A stretch of DNA of 35,093 bases from Chitinivibrionia bacterium (GTDB lineage: Bacteria > Fibrobacterota > Chitinivibrionia > Chitinivibrionales > Chitinivibrionaceae), in contig WRAZ01000021.1 of NCBI GenBank assembly GCA_009779925.1, positions 1 to 35,093 of the forward strand, read 5' to 3'. This document shows positions 16,284 through 23,722 of the stretch, one piece after another; the first letter of the stretch is position 1, and each line of letters begins with the position of its first letter. Below the pieces are notes generated by a model that saw nothing but the letters and a program-made list of their open reading frames with translations, did not search any database and had not been told where the DNA came from. A program made the translations under genes and the position numbers.

Positions 16284-16297
16284 GAGGAACATTAAAA

Positions 16298-17857
16298 ATG
16301 AAAGTATTTTTTTATTTAGCGATTTTAAGCGCAGCATTATTGCTTTTCGGCTGCGGAAGAGACAGTGGAGCAGATATCAACAGACCTTTCGGCAGAATAG
16401 GCAACAGAGTGTTTACGATAGCCGATTTGGAAGCGTTCAATACTATGCGCTTTCATCACCCCGTGCGCAATATGGATGAAAGGTTTCCGGGCAACCGCTC
16501 GACAACCACTCTCTTCATAGAAACTCAGGCGCTTTATCCTGAGGCGCGCGCAATCAGAAGACAGATAACCAACACTGTCGATTGGAGATGGAAAGAACTA
16601 TACATTACAGGGTATTTTTTCCAATTAGCGATTATTGACAGAAATATGGGCGCAAGCGACGACGATATTTATAATTATTGGAGAAGAAACCGAACGGAAT
16701 TGGCGGCAGAGTTCGGCATAGGCGAAGGCGATACGCTTCTCGAAATGCAAGCGCGCGTAAATGTAGTGCAAAGATTGTTTTTGAACAGATTTCAGCCGAC
16801 AGAAGAGTTTGCCGCGCTTAATCAGGGATTAACTCGCAGAGACATCGAAAGAATGTGGTTTGACCAAATGACGCAAGACCAAAACAGAGAAGCGTTTTTC
16901 AGAAATGAATTTTTCAGAAGAAAATACGGCAGAAATTTTCCCACAGCAAATACCCGCGCAGAACTTGTAGGACAGGGTCGCCTTATCAGCGAAGCTGACC
17001 TCAGAGCGGTTATGAGCTGGATTGGCGACGGTCAAACGGTTTCGGAAGATTTTGTCGTATCCAAAATGGTGTCGTGGCTTTTGTTTGCCGCAGAAGCAAG
17101 AAGAATGGGCTTTACTCGAGACGAAAATTTCAGAAGAGTGAGAGAGCAGTTTGAGAGATTTGAAGTTGTTCGTTTTTACATAAATAATGTTTTGGCAAAG
17201 AACATAGACGTAAACTTTACGCCCAACAGAGATATGATTAGATACGCAATAGCCGACCAAAACAGAAGAGCAAGTCTGAACATAGACCGTGAAGAAATAA
17301 CAAGATTTGCCGATTCTTTGCGTTTGGTTATGCACGAAGCAAGCATTCTGGGCTACATTCACGCACAAAGAAATCGCGTAGGCGTACAACTTATGCAGAG
17401 TGATTTCACTGATATGTTTGTAAGAACGCCCGCTCAAATCAAGCAGGAAGCGGACAGCTTGGCGGCTAACCACAATACGGAGCGCGCACTAAGAATGTAT
17501 CGCGACTTGCACACGTGGTTTTTATATGCTCCCGAGGGCAGAGACGCGTTCTTGGAACAGGCGCGCTTGCAGGTTGATTTGCGAAATTATGCCGCCGCTA
17601 TCGGCTCTTACAGGAATTTCATGCTTTTCGGCGGCAACGAAGCCGAATGGTGCCGTGTGTTCTTCACCATAGGATACATTTATGCCGAGTATTTGGAAAA
17701 TTTACCGTTTGCGGCTATGAATTACAGATGGATACTTAAATATCAACCCGATTGCATTTTGGCGCAAGACACGGAGTTTATGTATCTTAACTTAGGCGAA
17801 CCGATGTCGGATATTGAAGAACTTCGACAAATGGCAATTCGTCAAGGCAGAGAATAA
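16298..17857 (+). CDS. Lipoprotein with SurA-N-like and TPR-like regions
   Basis: This 519-residue lipoprotein has lipobox LFGC with the lipid-bearing Cys19. After the Cys, GRIGNRVFTIADLEAFN (about 33-48) resembles the start of SurA/PpiC-type chaperones (VNGxxIT..DL). A long helical, Arg- and Asn-rich body follows. Residues about 400-510 look like TPR helices (ERALRMYRDLHTWFL, YAAAIGSYRNFMLFGG, AMNYRWILKYQPD). No parvulin isomerase domain is visible. It may be an envelope chaperone or assembly factor anchored in the outer membrane. It starts 14 bases after the STAS gene with a GAGGAA site, so it is probably in the same operon. Confidence 0.75.
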   Translation: MKVFFYLAILSAALLLFGCGRDSGADINRPFGRIGNRVFTIADLEAFNTMRFHHPVRNMDERFPGNRSTTTLFIETQALYPEARAIRRQITNTVDWRWKELYITGYFFQLAIIDRNMGASDDDIYNYWRRNRTELAAEFGIGEGDTLLEMQARVNVVQRLFLNRFQPTEEFAALNQGLTRRDIERMWFDQMTQDQNREAFFRNEFFRRKYGRNFPTANTRAELVGQGRLISEADLRAVMSWIGDGQTVSEDFVVSKMVSWLLFAAEARRMGFTRDENFRRVREQFERFEVVRFYINNVLAKNIDVNFTPNRDMIRYAIADQNRRASLNIDREEITRFADSLRLVMHEASILGYIHAQRNRVGVQLMQSDFTDMFVRTPAQIKQEADSLAANHNTERALRMYRDLHTWFLYAPEGRDAFLEQARLQVDLRNYAAAIGSYRNFMLFGGNEAEWCRVFFTIGYIYAEYLENLPFAAMNYRWILKYQPDCILAQDTEFMYLNLGEPMSDIEELRQMAIRQGRE

Positions 17858-17886
17858 ACCGAGCGGCTAAATAAGCAATTTTTGTA

Positions 17887-19158
17887 ATGATAAAGAACAA
17901 AGAAGCATCTTTCGACGAGATAATTGATAATTTGCTTGAGACCTTGCAGCCACTAAAAGGCGAAGCGCAGGTCTCAAAGCAAATATCTATCTTAAATCAA
18001 CTTCGTCAGCGACTGTTTTCGGGTGAAATTCATATCGCCATTATCGGGCAGTTTAACAGAGGAAAATCTTCTTTCATCAACAAACTCGTTAAAAAAGACA
18101 TTTTACCTACTTCGGTTTTGCCGCTTACTGCTATTCCTACCGAAATTCGCTATGGCGAAGAAACCAAAGCAATTATCGACTTTGAAGACGGAGCAAAAAT
18201 AGAAGCGGCGGAAGAATACGGAGTAAAGGCTATACTAAGCGATTTTGTTACGGAAAACAGCAATCCCGAAAACAGAGCAGGAGTTTCAAAAGCGGTAGTT
18301 TACTGCAAAAGCGAATTTCTGTCGGGTTCTACCATAATTATAGACACTCCCGGATTTGGCTCTACACACATACATAATACAAAAGCAACATTGGACATAT
18401 TACCGTCCTGCGACGCGGTATTTTTTATGTTAAGCGCCGACTTGCCGATAACGCAAATCGAATTGAATTTTATGAAGCAGATAATTCCGCAGTCAAGTCG
18501 AATATTTTTTGTGTATAACAAAATCGACCTATTGAGCGATGACGACTTAAAAACTACAAGCGAATTTATAACAGCGACAATTAAAGAGCGGCTCGGCAAA
18601 AATATTGCCAACTGGTTTTTGGCAGTATCGGCGAAAACCGACCAAGGAATGGATGTTATATCAAATGAGGTTCTGGGCTTTCTGCGCAAAGAGAAATTCT
18701 TCTCGCTGTCGCAAGCAATTGAGCGCAAACTAATGCTTGCCGTAGATGAGATTAAGAAATACACAGATGCTCTTACCGTTATTTTAGATAACGAAATTGC
18801 AGAAACACGAAACTCTATGGACGAATTAAAAAAAGAATTTGCCGCAAACGACGTTTTTATTAAAAATTATGATAATCTCAAAACCCAATGGGCAAATCTT
18901 CCGTTTATTATGTCAAGAACAGAAAAAATAAAGCGAATTTCCGACGACATTACCGATATTGAAATTTTCTCTAAATTGTTAAAAGGAAACACTAATATTT
19001 TTGAAGAAAAACATTCGGAATTCGCGCAAAAAAATGCAAAAATCTATAAAGGATTAACAAAACTTTCGCGCAAATTGAATGAAATTGAAATCGGTCAGGC
19101 GCCCGCCCGTGAAACTCTCGAAAATATTCAGCGCTGTATCAACCTGTATATCCAATAA
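17887..19158 (+). CDS. Short dynamin-like GTPase
   Basis: This 423-residue protein has a dynamin-family G domain (about 45-280): G1 GQFNRGKS (54-61), G2 in LPLTAIPT (Thr81), G3 DTPG (153-156) and G4 NKID (211-214). The rest is helical and probably coiled coil. Bacterial dynamin-like proteins are usually longer (600 or more residues) and carry a membrane paddle; here no hydrophobic paddle is visible and the stalk is short. A role in membrane remodelling or envelope stress is plausible but unproven. It follows the lipoprotein gene by 29 bases without a clear ribosome site. Its 3' end overlaps the convergent transglycosylase gene by 31 bases. Confidence 0.85.
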   Translation: MIKNKEASFDEIIDNLLETLQPLKGEAQVSKQISILNQLRQRLFSGEIHIAIIGQFNRGKSSFINKLVKKDILPTSVLPLTAIPTEIRYGEETKAIIDFEDGAKIEAAEEYGVKAILSDFVTENSNPENRAGVSKAVVYCKSEFLSGSTIIIDTPGFGSTHIHNTKATLDILPSCDAVFFMLSADLPITQIELNFMKQIIPQSSRIFFVYNKIDLLSDDDLKTTSEFITATIKERLGKNIANWFLAVSAKTDQGMDVISNEVLGFLRKEKFFSLSQAIERKLMLAVDEIKKYTDALTVILDNEIAETRNSMDELKKEFAANDVFIKNYDNLKTQWANLPFIMSRTEKIKRISDDITDIEIFSKLLKGNTNIFEEKHSEFAQKNAKIYKGLTKLSRKLNEIEIGQAPARETLENIQRCINLYIQ

Positions 19159-21296
19159 TTTTCCAAGACTATCTGAACGTATTGACGCGTTTCAAAAAAT
19201 CCGATGACTTCGGTAAAATACGGCTGGTCGGCAATTACGTCCTGATTTGCTCTGATCCACCTTTGCACGTTGTGCGAGCCGCCGTTATAACTTGCCAAGG
19301 CATAAATTTGGTTGCCGTTAAACTGCCTGAGACGCCTACCCAAATAATACGCACCGAAATGCACGTTCAGGTCGGGGGTTAAGAGATTTCTCGGCTCAAA
19401 CGGAGAAATCCTTAATTCTCTTGCGATTTGCCGCCCGGTAGCAGGCATAATCTGCATTAAACCCATAGCACCGACAGGCGAAAGGATTGTCTCAGAAAAC
19501 ATACTTTCTTGCCGCATAACAGCCCAAACAAGGTCGGGATCAACGTCAAATCTTGCGGACGAAGTATCGACTTGTGTAAGCCACGCGCGCGGATAAAAGA
19601 GCGCGGCGTATTCGGGCGAAAACTGTCGTCTTTGCTCCTGAGGAAGCGCCCAATGAAGCCTTCTTATAAGACGATACGAGCGATGATACGCTCCGATTTG
19701 CGTATAAAATCTCGATAATGCTAAAACTATCGGGAAATTCCGCTGATTTCTGTCTTCTATCGGTTGAAAAAGTAAAAGCGCTTCTTCCTTAAAGCCCAAG
19801 TTTCCTAAAAATATTCCCAAAAGCAGGTTGTCAAGTTCTTCGGGAGTGGCTGTAGTCGCCTCGGGAAGAGGGAGAGCGTCTATTCGCGCTATCCACGTGG
19901 CATCGTCGATTGTTATTATATCTTCGGATGTTAAGGGAACGCCCGAAAGTTCGCGAGAACGGAAATCGTGATAAGTGAGCGGAAATTGTCTGTTAATAGT
20001 CTCGACAGCCCGCATTGCCGCAGTAGTATCGCCTAATGCCAAGTGCGAGCGCGCCGTCCAAAAAAGCACTGCGGGAGTCCAACGCGAAACAGGAAATCTG
20101 CGCTGAAACGTTGCAAAATCCTGAAGCGCGGCATCATAGCGTTTTTGACGAAAATTTATCAGCCCCATACGATAAACCGCCTCTTCGCCGCGCCGTCCCA
20201 ACGGTTGTTGGTTCGCAATGCGCTGAAAAGTCGCACGCGAACGTTCGAATTGCCTATTATCTTGCTGGTTCCACGCCATCCACCACAAAATGTCGTGTGC
20301 AATTCTGCTGTTTGGAGACCGCGCTATAATTCGGTCATAGTACTGCTGTGCGCGTCTGTTATTATTGGTTCGCCTGTGCGCCCGCCCTACGTCATACATA
20401 ACTTCGACGGTTTCGCCAAATCTGGTAATGTATTGCCCGCCGAATTTTATTACATTGTTCCAGTTTTGCAATGCAAAGTTAATACGGGTTATTTGTCGCA
20501 AAAATCGCTGTTGCGGAACGGTGCTTGCAAAATTCGGTCTGTTCATAGAAAAGTGTAGCCAATTATTTGCCGCATTATTTTGATTAAACTCTGCCATCTG
20601 AGCGGCAATATTAAAGGCTGTCAGCGCGTCAAACCTTCTGTCTGCAAGCGAGGTGTCCGCTATTCGAGAATAAAAAGTTCGCTCTATATTTCTTTCTTTG
20701 GCGAGCTCGAGAAGTTCGTTAAACAGCGCAACTGTTAGAGTTTCGTCTCGAAGTCGTCGCTGAATTACCATTATTGCGCTTTCTTCAAATTCACCGTCTT
20801 GCTCTTCGTCCCAAAAAAGCACGCCCCAAATAATACTGTCCAAATCATCGGGAAAGGCGTTTTTTATGGAATCCACCCGCGCTTGCAAATAGGAACGATA
20901 ACTTTGAAAAGTCGTTCTTTGCGCGGCTATACGAAAGGCGCTGACCGCATAAGTCCAGTTTCCTGCGGCAAGTTCCATATCGCCTATTCTTCGGAAAGCA
21001 AACGGCGCAACTCTTTCGGAGTTTTCTGAGGCGACTATAAAATTAAGGAGCGCCCCGTTGCGATTGCCGCGGCGCAGGTCTATTTCGCCCAAAGCAAGAA
21101 AAAACAGTCCGCTGTCGCTATATTCAATAGAGCGGATTTGTCTTTCGGCTTTCTCAAAATCGCCTTCAAGAATGTGTGCAACAGAATACATTTGCATAAG
21201 AGAGTCAATCATTCTGACACTGACTCTCTCTCTCTGCCCAAAGGCAGAAATATAAAAAATTAAAAACAATAAAACCGTGAAGTACAGTTTTTTCAT
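19128..21296 (-). CDS. Slt-type soluble lytic transglycosylase with long TPR region
   Basis: The ATG at 21296 begins a signal peptide (MKKLYFTVLLFLIFYISAFG) and has AGGGGA upstream; longer in-frame versions lack these and would overlap the upstream REC-like gene. The 722-residue product has about 550 residues of TPR-like helices and a C-terminal SLT domain. The catalytic Glu is in RQESMF (about Glu597), followed by SPVGAMGLMQIMPATG and the ALASYNGG motif. It should cleave the glycan strands of peptidoglycan in the periplasm with formation of 1,6-anhydromuramic ends. It is the last gene of the purA-to-slt run and ends inside the dynamin-like gene. Confidence 0.92.
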   Translation of the reverse strand: MKKLYFTVLLFLIFYISAFGQRERVSVRMIDSLMQMYSVAHILEGDFEKAERQIRSIEYSDSGLFFLALGEIDLRRGNRNGALLNFIVASENSERVAPFAFRRIGDMELAAGNWTYAVSAFRIAAQRTTFQSYRSYLQARVDSIKNAFPDDLDSIIWGVLFWDEEQDGEFEESAIMVIQRRLRDETLTVALFNELLELAKERNIERTFYSRIADTSLADRRFDALTAFNIAAQMAEFNQNNAANNWLHFSMNRPNFASTVPQQRFLRQITRINFALQNWNNVIKFGGQYITRFGETVEVMYDVGRAHRRTNNNRRAQQYYDRIIARSPNSRIAHDILWWMAWNQQDNRQFERSRATFQRIANQQPLGRRGEEAVYRMGLINFRQKRYDAALQDFATFQRRFPVSRWTPAVLFWTARSHLALGDTTAAMRAVETINRQFPLTYHDFRSRELSGVPLTSEDIITIDDATWIARIDALPLPEATTATPEELDNLLLGIFLGNLGFKEEALLLFQPIEDRNQRNFPIVLALSRFYTQIGAYHRSYRLIRRLHWALPQEQRRQFSPEYAALFYPRAWLTQVDTSSARFDVDPDLVWAVMRQESMFSETILSPVGAMGLMQIMPATGRQIARELRISPFEPRNLLTPDLNVHFGAYYLGRRLRQFNGNQIYALASYNGGSHNVQRWIRANQDVIADQPYFTEVIGFFETRQYVQIVLENYWIYRLIQR

Positions 21297-21315
21297 TGTT
21301 TTTCCCCTATTTTTT

Positions 21316-21663
21316 TCAGGCGACCCGTGCAACAAGATTTTCACGTCCTTCTTCTTTAAGAACGTATATATCTTGCGGGTTTCTTTCGCGAATATTGTCC
21401 AAAACCGTAAAGCCTTCGGGCGCATTTATGAACATTATCGGTATATCTGCAATCTTTTTTGCGATACCGAAATAACGATAAACACAAAGTCCTCTGAACC
21501 ACGATTTTACGTCGATTATAATTCTGTCAAAGCCACCGTTTTCTACCGCGATGAAGAAATCGTTAGAACTCTCGCAAGTAATTACCTGATGTCCCGCGTC
21601 GGTAAATTGCTTTTCTACCGCAATGCGCTTTTTTTTGTCCTCGTATAACAATACGAATTTCAT
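21316..21663 (-). CDS. REC-like (response regulator receiver) single-domain protein
   Basis: This is a 115-residue protein starting at the ATG at 21663, which has AAGGAGG eight bases upstream. It has the alternating strand/helix order of a receiver domain: MKFVLLYED (acidic Asp9), RIIIDVKSW with Asp51 at the phosphorylation site, MFINAPEG at the usual Thr/Ser strand, and YVLKEEG with Lys103 at the conserved Lys site. The switch Thr/Ser appears to be Asn80 or Ala81, so signalling may differ from normal. There is no output domain. No histidine kinase is nearby. It lies between a TPR protein and the transglycosylase gene. Confidence 0.65.
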   Translation of the reverse strand: MKFVLLYEDKKKRIAVEKQFTDAGHQVITCESSNDFFIAVENGGFDRIIIDVKSWFRGLCVYRYFGIAKKIADIPIMFINAPEGFTVLDNIRERNPQDIYVLKEEGRENLVARVA

Positions 21664-21695
21664 TTGTATATCCTCCTTAAATGTTTTCACTAAAA

Positions 21696-22325
21696 TTAAA
21701 GTTCAAGAGCGCTCAATTCGTTTCTTGCTATTCTCATAATTCTGTCGTTTGCCGAGCCGTCGGCAATAATTTGTTCAAAACGTATTTTCGCCGATTCGAT
21801 TGCACCCATTCTCATATCAAGAAGAGCGAGCTTGAAAAGTATCTCGTTTCGACGGAAAAAGTTATTCGGCACCGAAAGCGCTCTTTCGTATGCTGAAATT
21901 GCATCGTCAAGCGAGCCGTTAAATTCGAGCGCGATTGCTTTTGCTTCCAAAATCATTGCGGTCAAAAACTGCGACTGCGACGGAAGTTTAGAATTAAGCG
22001 CCTGCTCCAAAACGCTGACCGCCTCTCTGTATTCGCCCGCATCAATCAGATTTTGCCCGATAAGCATAAGCGAGTATGTAGCATAAACGCTACCTCTGTG
22101 CTCCTGCGCAACATCTCTGAGCATATCGACCAACACACTTCTGTCGGTTGCCGTGATAAGCGCTTCTCCGAACGCTCTTTTTGCTTCAATTCGCTTTTGT
22201 TCGTTAAGGTAGTTAATCGACAATACCGCCATAACAACGACAAACGCCGCGGCTACAACCGCTATCAGCGTATTTTTCTTTTCTCTGATAAATGTCAGTG
22301 CTTCTTCGCTTTTGCTGTGTTTCAC
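21696..22325 (-). CDS. Membrane-anchored TPR protein (YfgM-like architecture)
   Basis: I start this gene at the GTG at 22325 because AAGGAG lies seven bases upstream; the earlier in-frame GTG at 22349 has no such site. The 209-residue product has a short cytoplasmic N-terminus, one membrane helix (about 20-40, TLIAVVAAAFVVVMAVLSINYL), then periplasmic TPR repeats (YREAVSVLEQALNS, LDDAISAYERALSVP, IESAKIRFEQIIADG). The layout resembles YfgM, an ancillary envelope-folding factor, although tetratricopeptide proteins with one membrane anchor are common and the role may differ. Confidence 0.8.
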   Translation of the reverse strand: MKHSKSEEALTFIREKKNTLIAVVAAAFVVVMAVLSINYLNEQKRIEAKRAFGEALITATDRSVLVDMLRDVAQEHRGSVYATYSLMLIGQNLIDAGEYREAVSVLEQALNSKLPSQSQFLTAMILEAKAIALEFNGSLDDAISAYERALSVPNNFFRRNEILFKLALLDMRMGAIESAKIRFEQIIADGSANDRIMRIARNELSALEL

Positions 22326-22401
22326 AAATAATCTCCTTTTTTTTCGCACAAAAATAATTTATCGCCACACATCGGCGCAAATATTTTATAAATAACGTAT
22401 T

Positions 22402-22842
22402 TTACGACTTTGCCTTTTTTGTCAATATTTCAAAATCGGGAGTTTCATCACCCGCATACAAAACCGCTTTCATCGTATTGTTGCGAATGTAGCGCATAAT
22501 TTCACGGGTATCAACACCATCTATTCCGATTTTTCCGTTTTTCTTAAGGTAATCGCCCAAAGTCATAACGCTTGTATGATTAGACGGATTTACGCACGCC
22601 TCTTTTACTATAATTCCTGCAGCGGTTATGTTTTTTTCCGCGACATCTTTGCTTATCCCGCAGTTTCCAATCATTGTATAAGTCATTAAAACCGCTTTCC
22701 CTTGATTTTCAGCGGCGGTCAAAACTTCTTGATAGCCGACCATATCCGTAGAAAAAACAACCTCGCCCGCTACTTCGCCCGAAGCGCCGAACGACTTACC
22801 TTCAAATACTTTACCGTCTTCGAGTACAACAAATGCTTTCAC
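22402..22842 (-). CDS. Stand-alone N-terminal domain of carbamoyl-phosphate synthase small chain
   Basis: The 146 residues match the N-terminal domain of CarA: KAFVVLEDGKVFEGKSFGA at the start, then GEVVFSTDMVGYQEVLTAA (26-44), TYTMIGNCGIS, and GVDTREIMRYIR. CarA is normally about 370 residues and has a glutaminase domain with a Cys-His-Glu triad; here the chain stops right after the N-domain. The 76 bases down to the next gene (start 22325) show no glutaminase sequence, so this is a clean end and not a visible frameshift. The frame is intact and its codon use looks normal, so it may be a working single-domain protein that interacts with CarB, or a decayed carA. Carbamoyl-phosphate synthesis from glutamine cannot be done by this protein alone. 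Confidence 0.85.
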   Translation of the reverse strand: MKAFVVLEDGKVFEGKSFGASGEVAGEVVFSTDMVGYQEVLTAAENQGKAVLMTYTMIGNCGISKDVAEKNITAAGIIVKEACVNPSNHTSVMTLGDYLKKNGKIGIDGVDTREIMRYIRNNTMKAVLYAGDETPDFEILTKKAKS

Positions 22843-22876
22843 ACAAAACTCCTTTCCTAATATAAAATTTGCGCGA

Positions 22877-23227
22877 TTATTTGATTTCCAAACGCTCGCA
22901 ATCCTTATGCAATTCTTCTATTTTGTAGTAATCTCTGAGCTCTTGCAACATCACGTGAACTGTCGCAAACGGATAATCTACAAGCACCCAGCGACCGTGT
23001 TCTCTGCCTTCGTAAACCAAAGGAGCTATTCCGTTTTCGACTTTAAGCCTGTCTTTAAGATTTTGCGCAATCGCCGAAACGTGGACAAATGCCGTTCCCT
23101 TGCAAACTATTACATATTCTGTTCCGACTGTCTCCAAATCCGTCTTAATGACGACAATATCCTCGGCTTTTGAATCTTTTAAGATTTTTATTGCCGCGTT
23201 TAATTCTTCGTTGTTTTTAATGTCCAT
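22877..23227 (-). CDS. rsfS: Ribosomal silencing factor RsfS
   Basis: This 116-residue protein of the RsfS/Iojap family binds ribosomal protein uL14 and blocks subunit joining. Family features are KAEDIVVIKTDLETVGTEYVIV, HVSAIAQNLKDRL, YEGREHGRWVLVDYPFATVHV and LRDYYKIEELHKD. I use the ATG at 23227; a longer frame (to 23272) would start inside a palindromic repeat and is unlikely. It sits between the LytR_C gene and the carA-like gene in the purA-to-slt run. Confidence 0.95.
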   Translation of the reverse strand: MDIKNNEELNAAIKILKDSKAEDIVVIKTDLETVGTEYVIVCKGTAFVHVSAIAQNLKDRLKVENGIAPLVYEGREHGRWVLVDYPFATVHVMLQELRDYYKIEELHKDCERLEIK

Positions 23228-23260
23228 TTTTATTTTCGCCCTCTCTTTTTTCGTTTTTTC

Positions 23261-23283
23261 AGACGCGAGCATCGCGTCTCTAC
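23261..23283. repeat. GTAGAGACGCG-type palindromic repeat
   Basis: AGACGCG (23261-23267) and CGCGTCT (23273-23279) pair around a five-base loop and are followed by CTAC. On the minus strand the element begins GTAGAGACGCG. It lies between the LytR_C gene and rsfS. A similar copy lies at 25154-25174. It is a REP-like hairpin that may modulate the transcript between the two genes. Confidence 0.7.
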
Positions 23284-23306
23284 GTCGTATTTTCTTGCGC
23301 TCTGTG

Positions 23307-23720
23307 TTATCTGTCTCTAAAATCGTCGCCTACTATCACTGTTATTTCGTTTGTCGTTTCGGTGTCGCTTATCAGGAAAAACGGCGTTCGCACTCCCAAA
23401 ACTTCCGCAACCGCTCTTGCCTGCTCCATTTTTCCGTTTCGCGAAATAACAAGCGTTCGCGTATAAGTTCGTGCTCTTGCATTTCCTTTGCTGTGCGCGT
23501 CAAACCCCCTCGTGCGCAAAAGTTCGGTAGTTCTTGCGGCAAGCCCTTGGCGATTAGTCCCGTTGAAGACATAAACGAACGACCTGTCGGGAACAACATT
23601 TGCGCGCGCTTGAGCCGCAATCGCAAGTGCGGGATTGTAATACTCAACACTCGACCCTAAGATTATGGCGCTCGCCGCAATCACAAGCAAAATCAAGGTT
23701 AGGAGTATTTCCTTGCGCAT
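23307..23720 (-). CDS. Membrane-anchored LytR_C domain protein
   Basis: This 137-residue protein has an N-terminal membrane segment (about 5-25) and a LytR_C-type domain (about 47-135; VYVFNGTNRQGLAARTTELL, then GFDAHSKG and ITVIVGDDF). In Gram-positive and some other bacteria this domain follows a LytR-CpsA-Psr transferase domain, which is absent here. It lies two bases after purA, so the two are probably co-transcribed. Its role is unknown; an envelope function is likely from the anchor and domain. Confidence 0.85.
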   Translation of the reverse strand: MRKEILLTLILLVIAASAIILGSSVEYYNPALAIAAQARANVVPDRSFVYVFNGTNRQGLAARTTELLRTRGFDAHSKGNARARTYTRTLVISRNGKMEQARAVAEVLGVRTPFFLISDTETTNEITVIVGDDFRDR

Positions 23721-23722
23721 TT

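Noticed and set aside
16829-17473. A 214-codon minus-strand frame opposite the SurA-like lipoprotein gene.
   Set aside because: The plus-strand frame has a signal peptide, lipobox, ribosome site and operon context; the antisense frame has none of these.
20043-20558. A 171-codon plus-strand frame opposite the transglycosylase gene.
   Set aside because: It is antisense to the TPR region of a well-supported gene and shows no domain or start signal.
21297-21425. A 43-residue N-terminal extension of the transglycosylase.
   Set aside because: It precedes a clear signal peptide and would overlap the REC-like gene; the ATG at 21296 has its own ribosome site.
23228-23272. A longer start for rsfS.
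   Set aside because: Its first codons come from the palindromic repeat at 23261-23283 and the family does not carry this extension.
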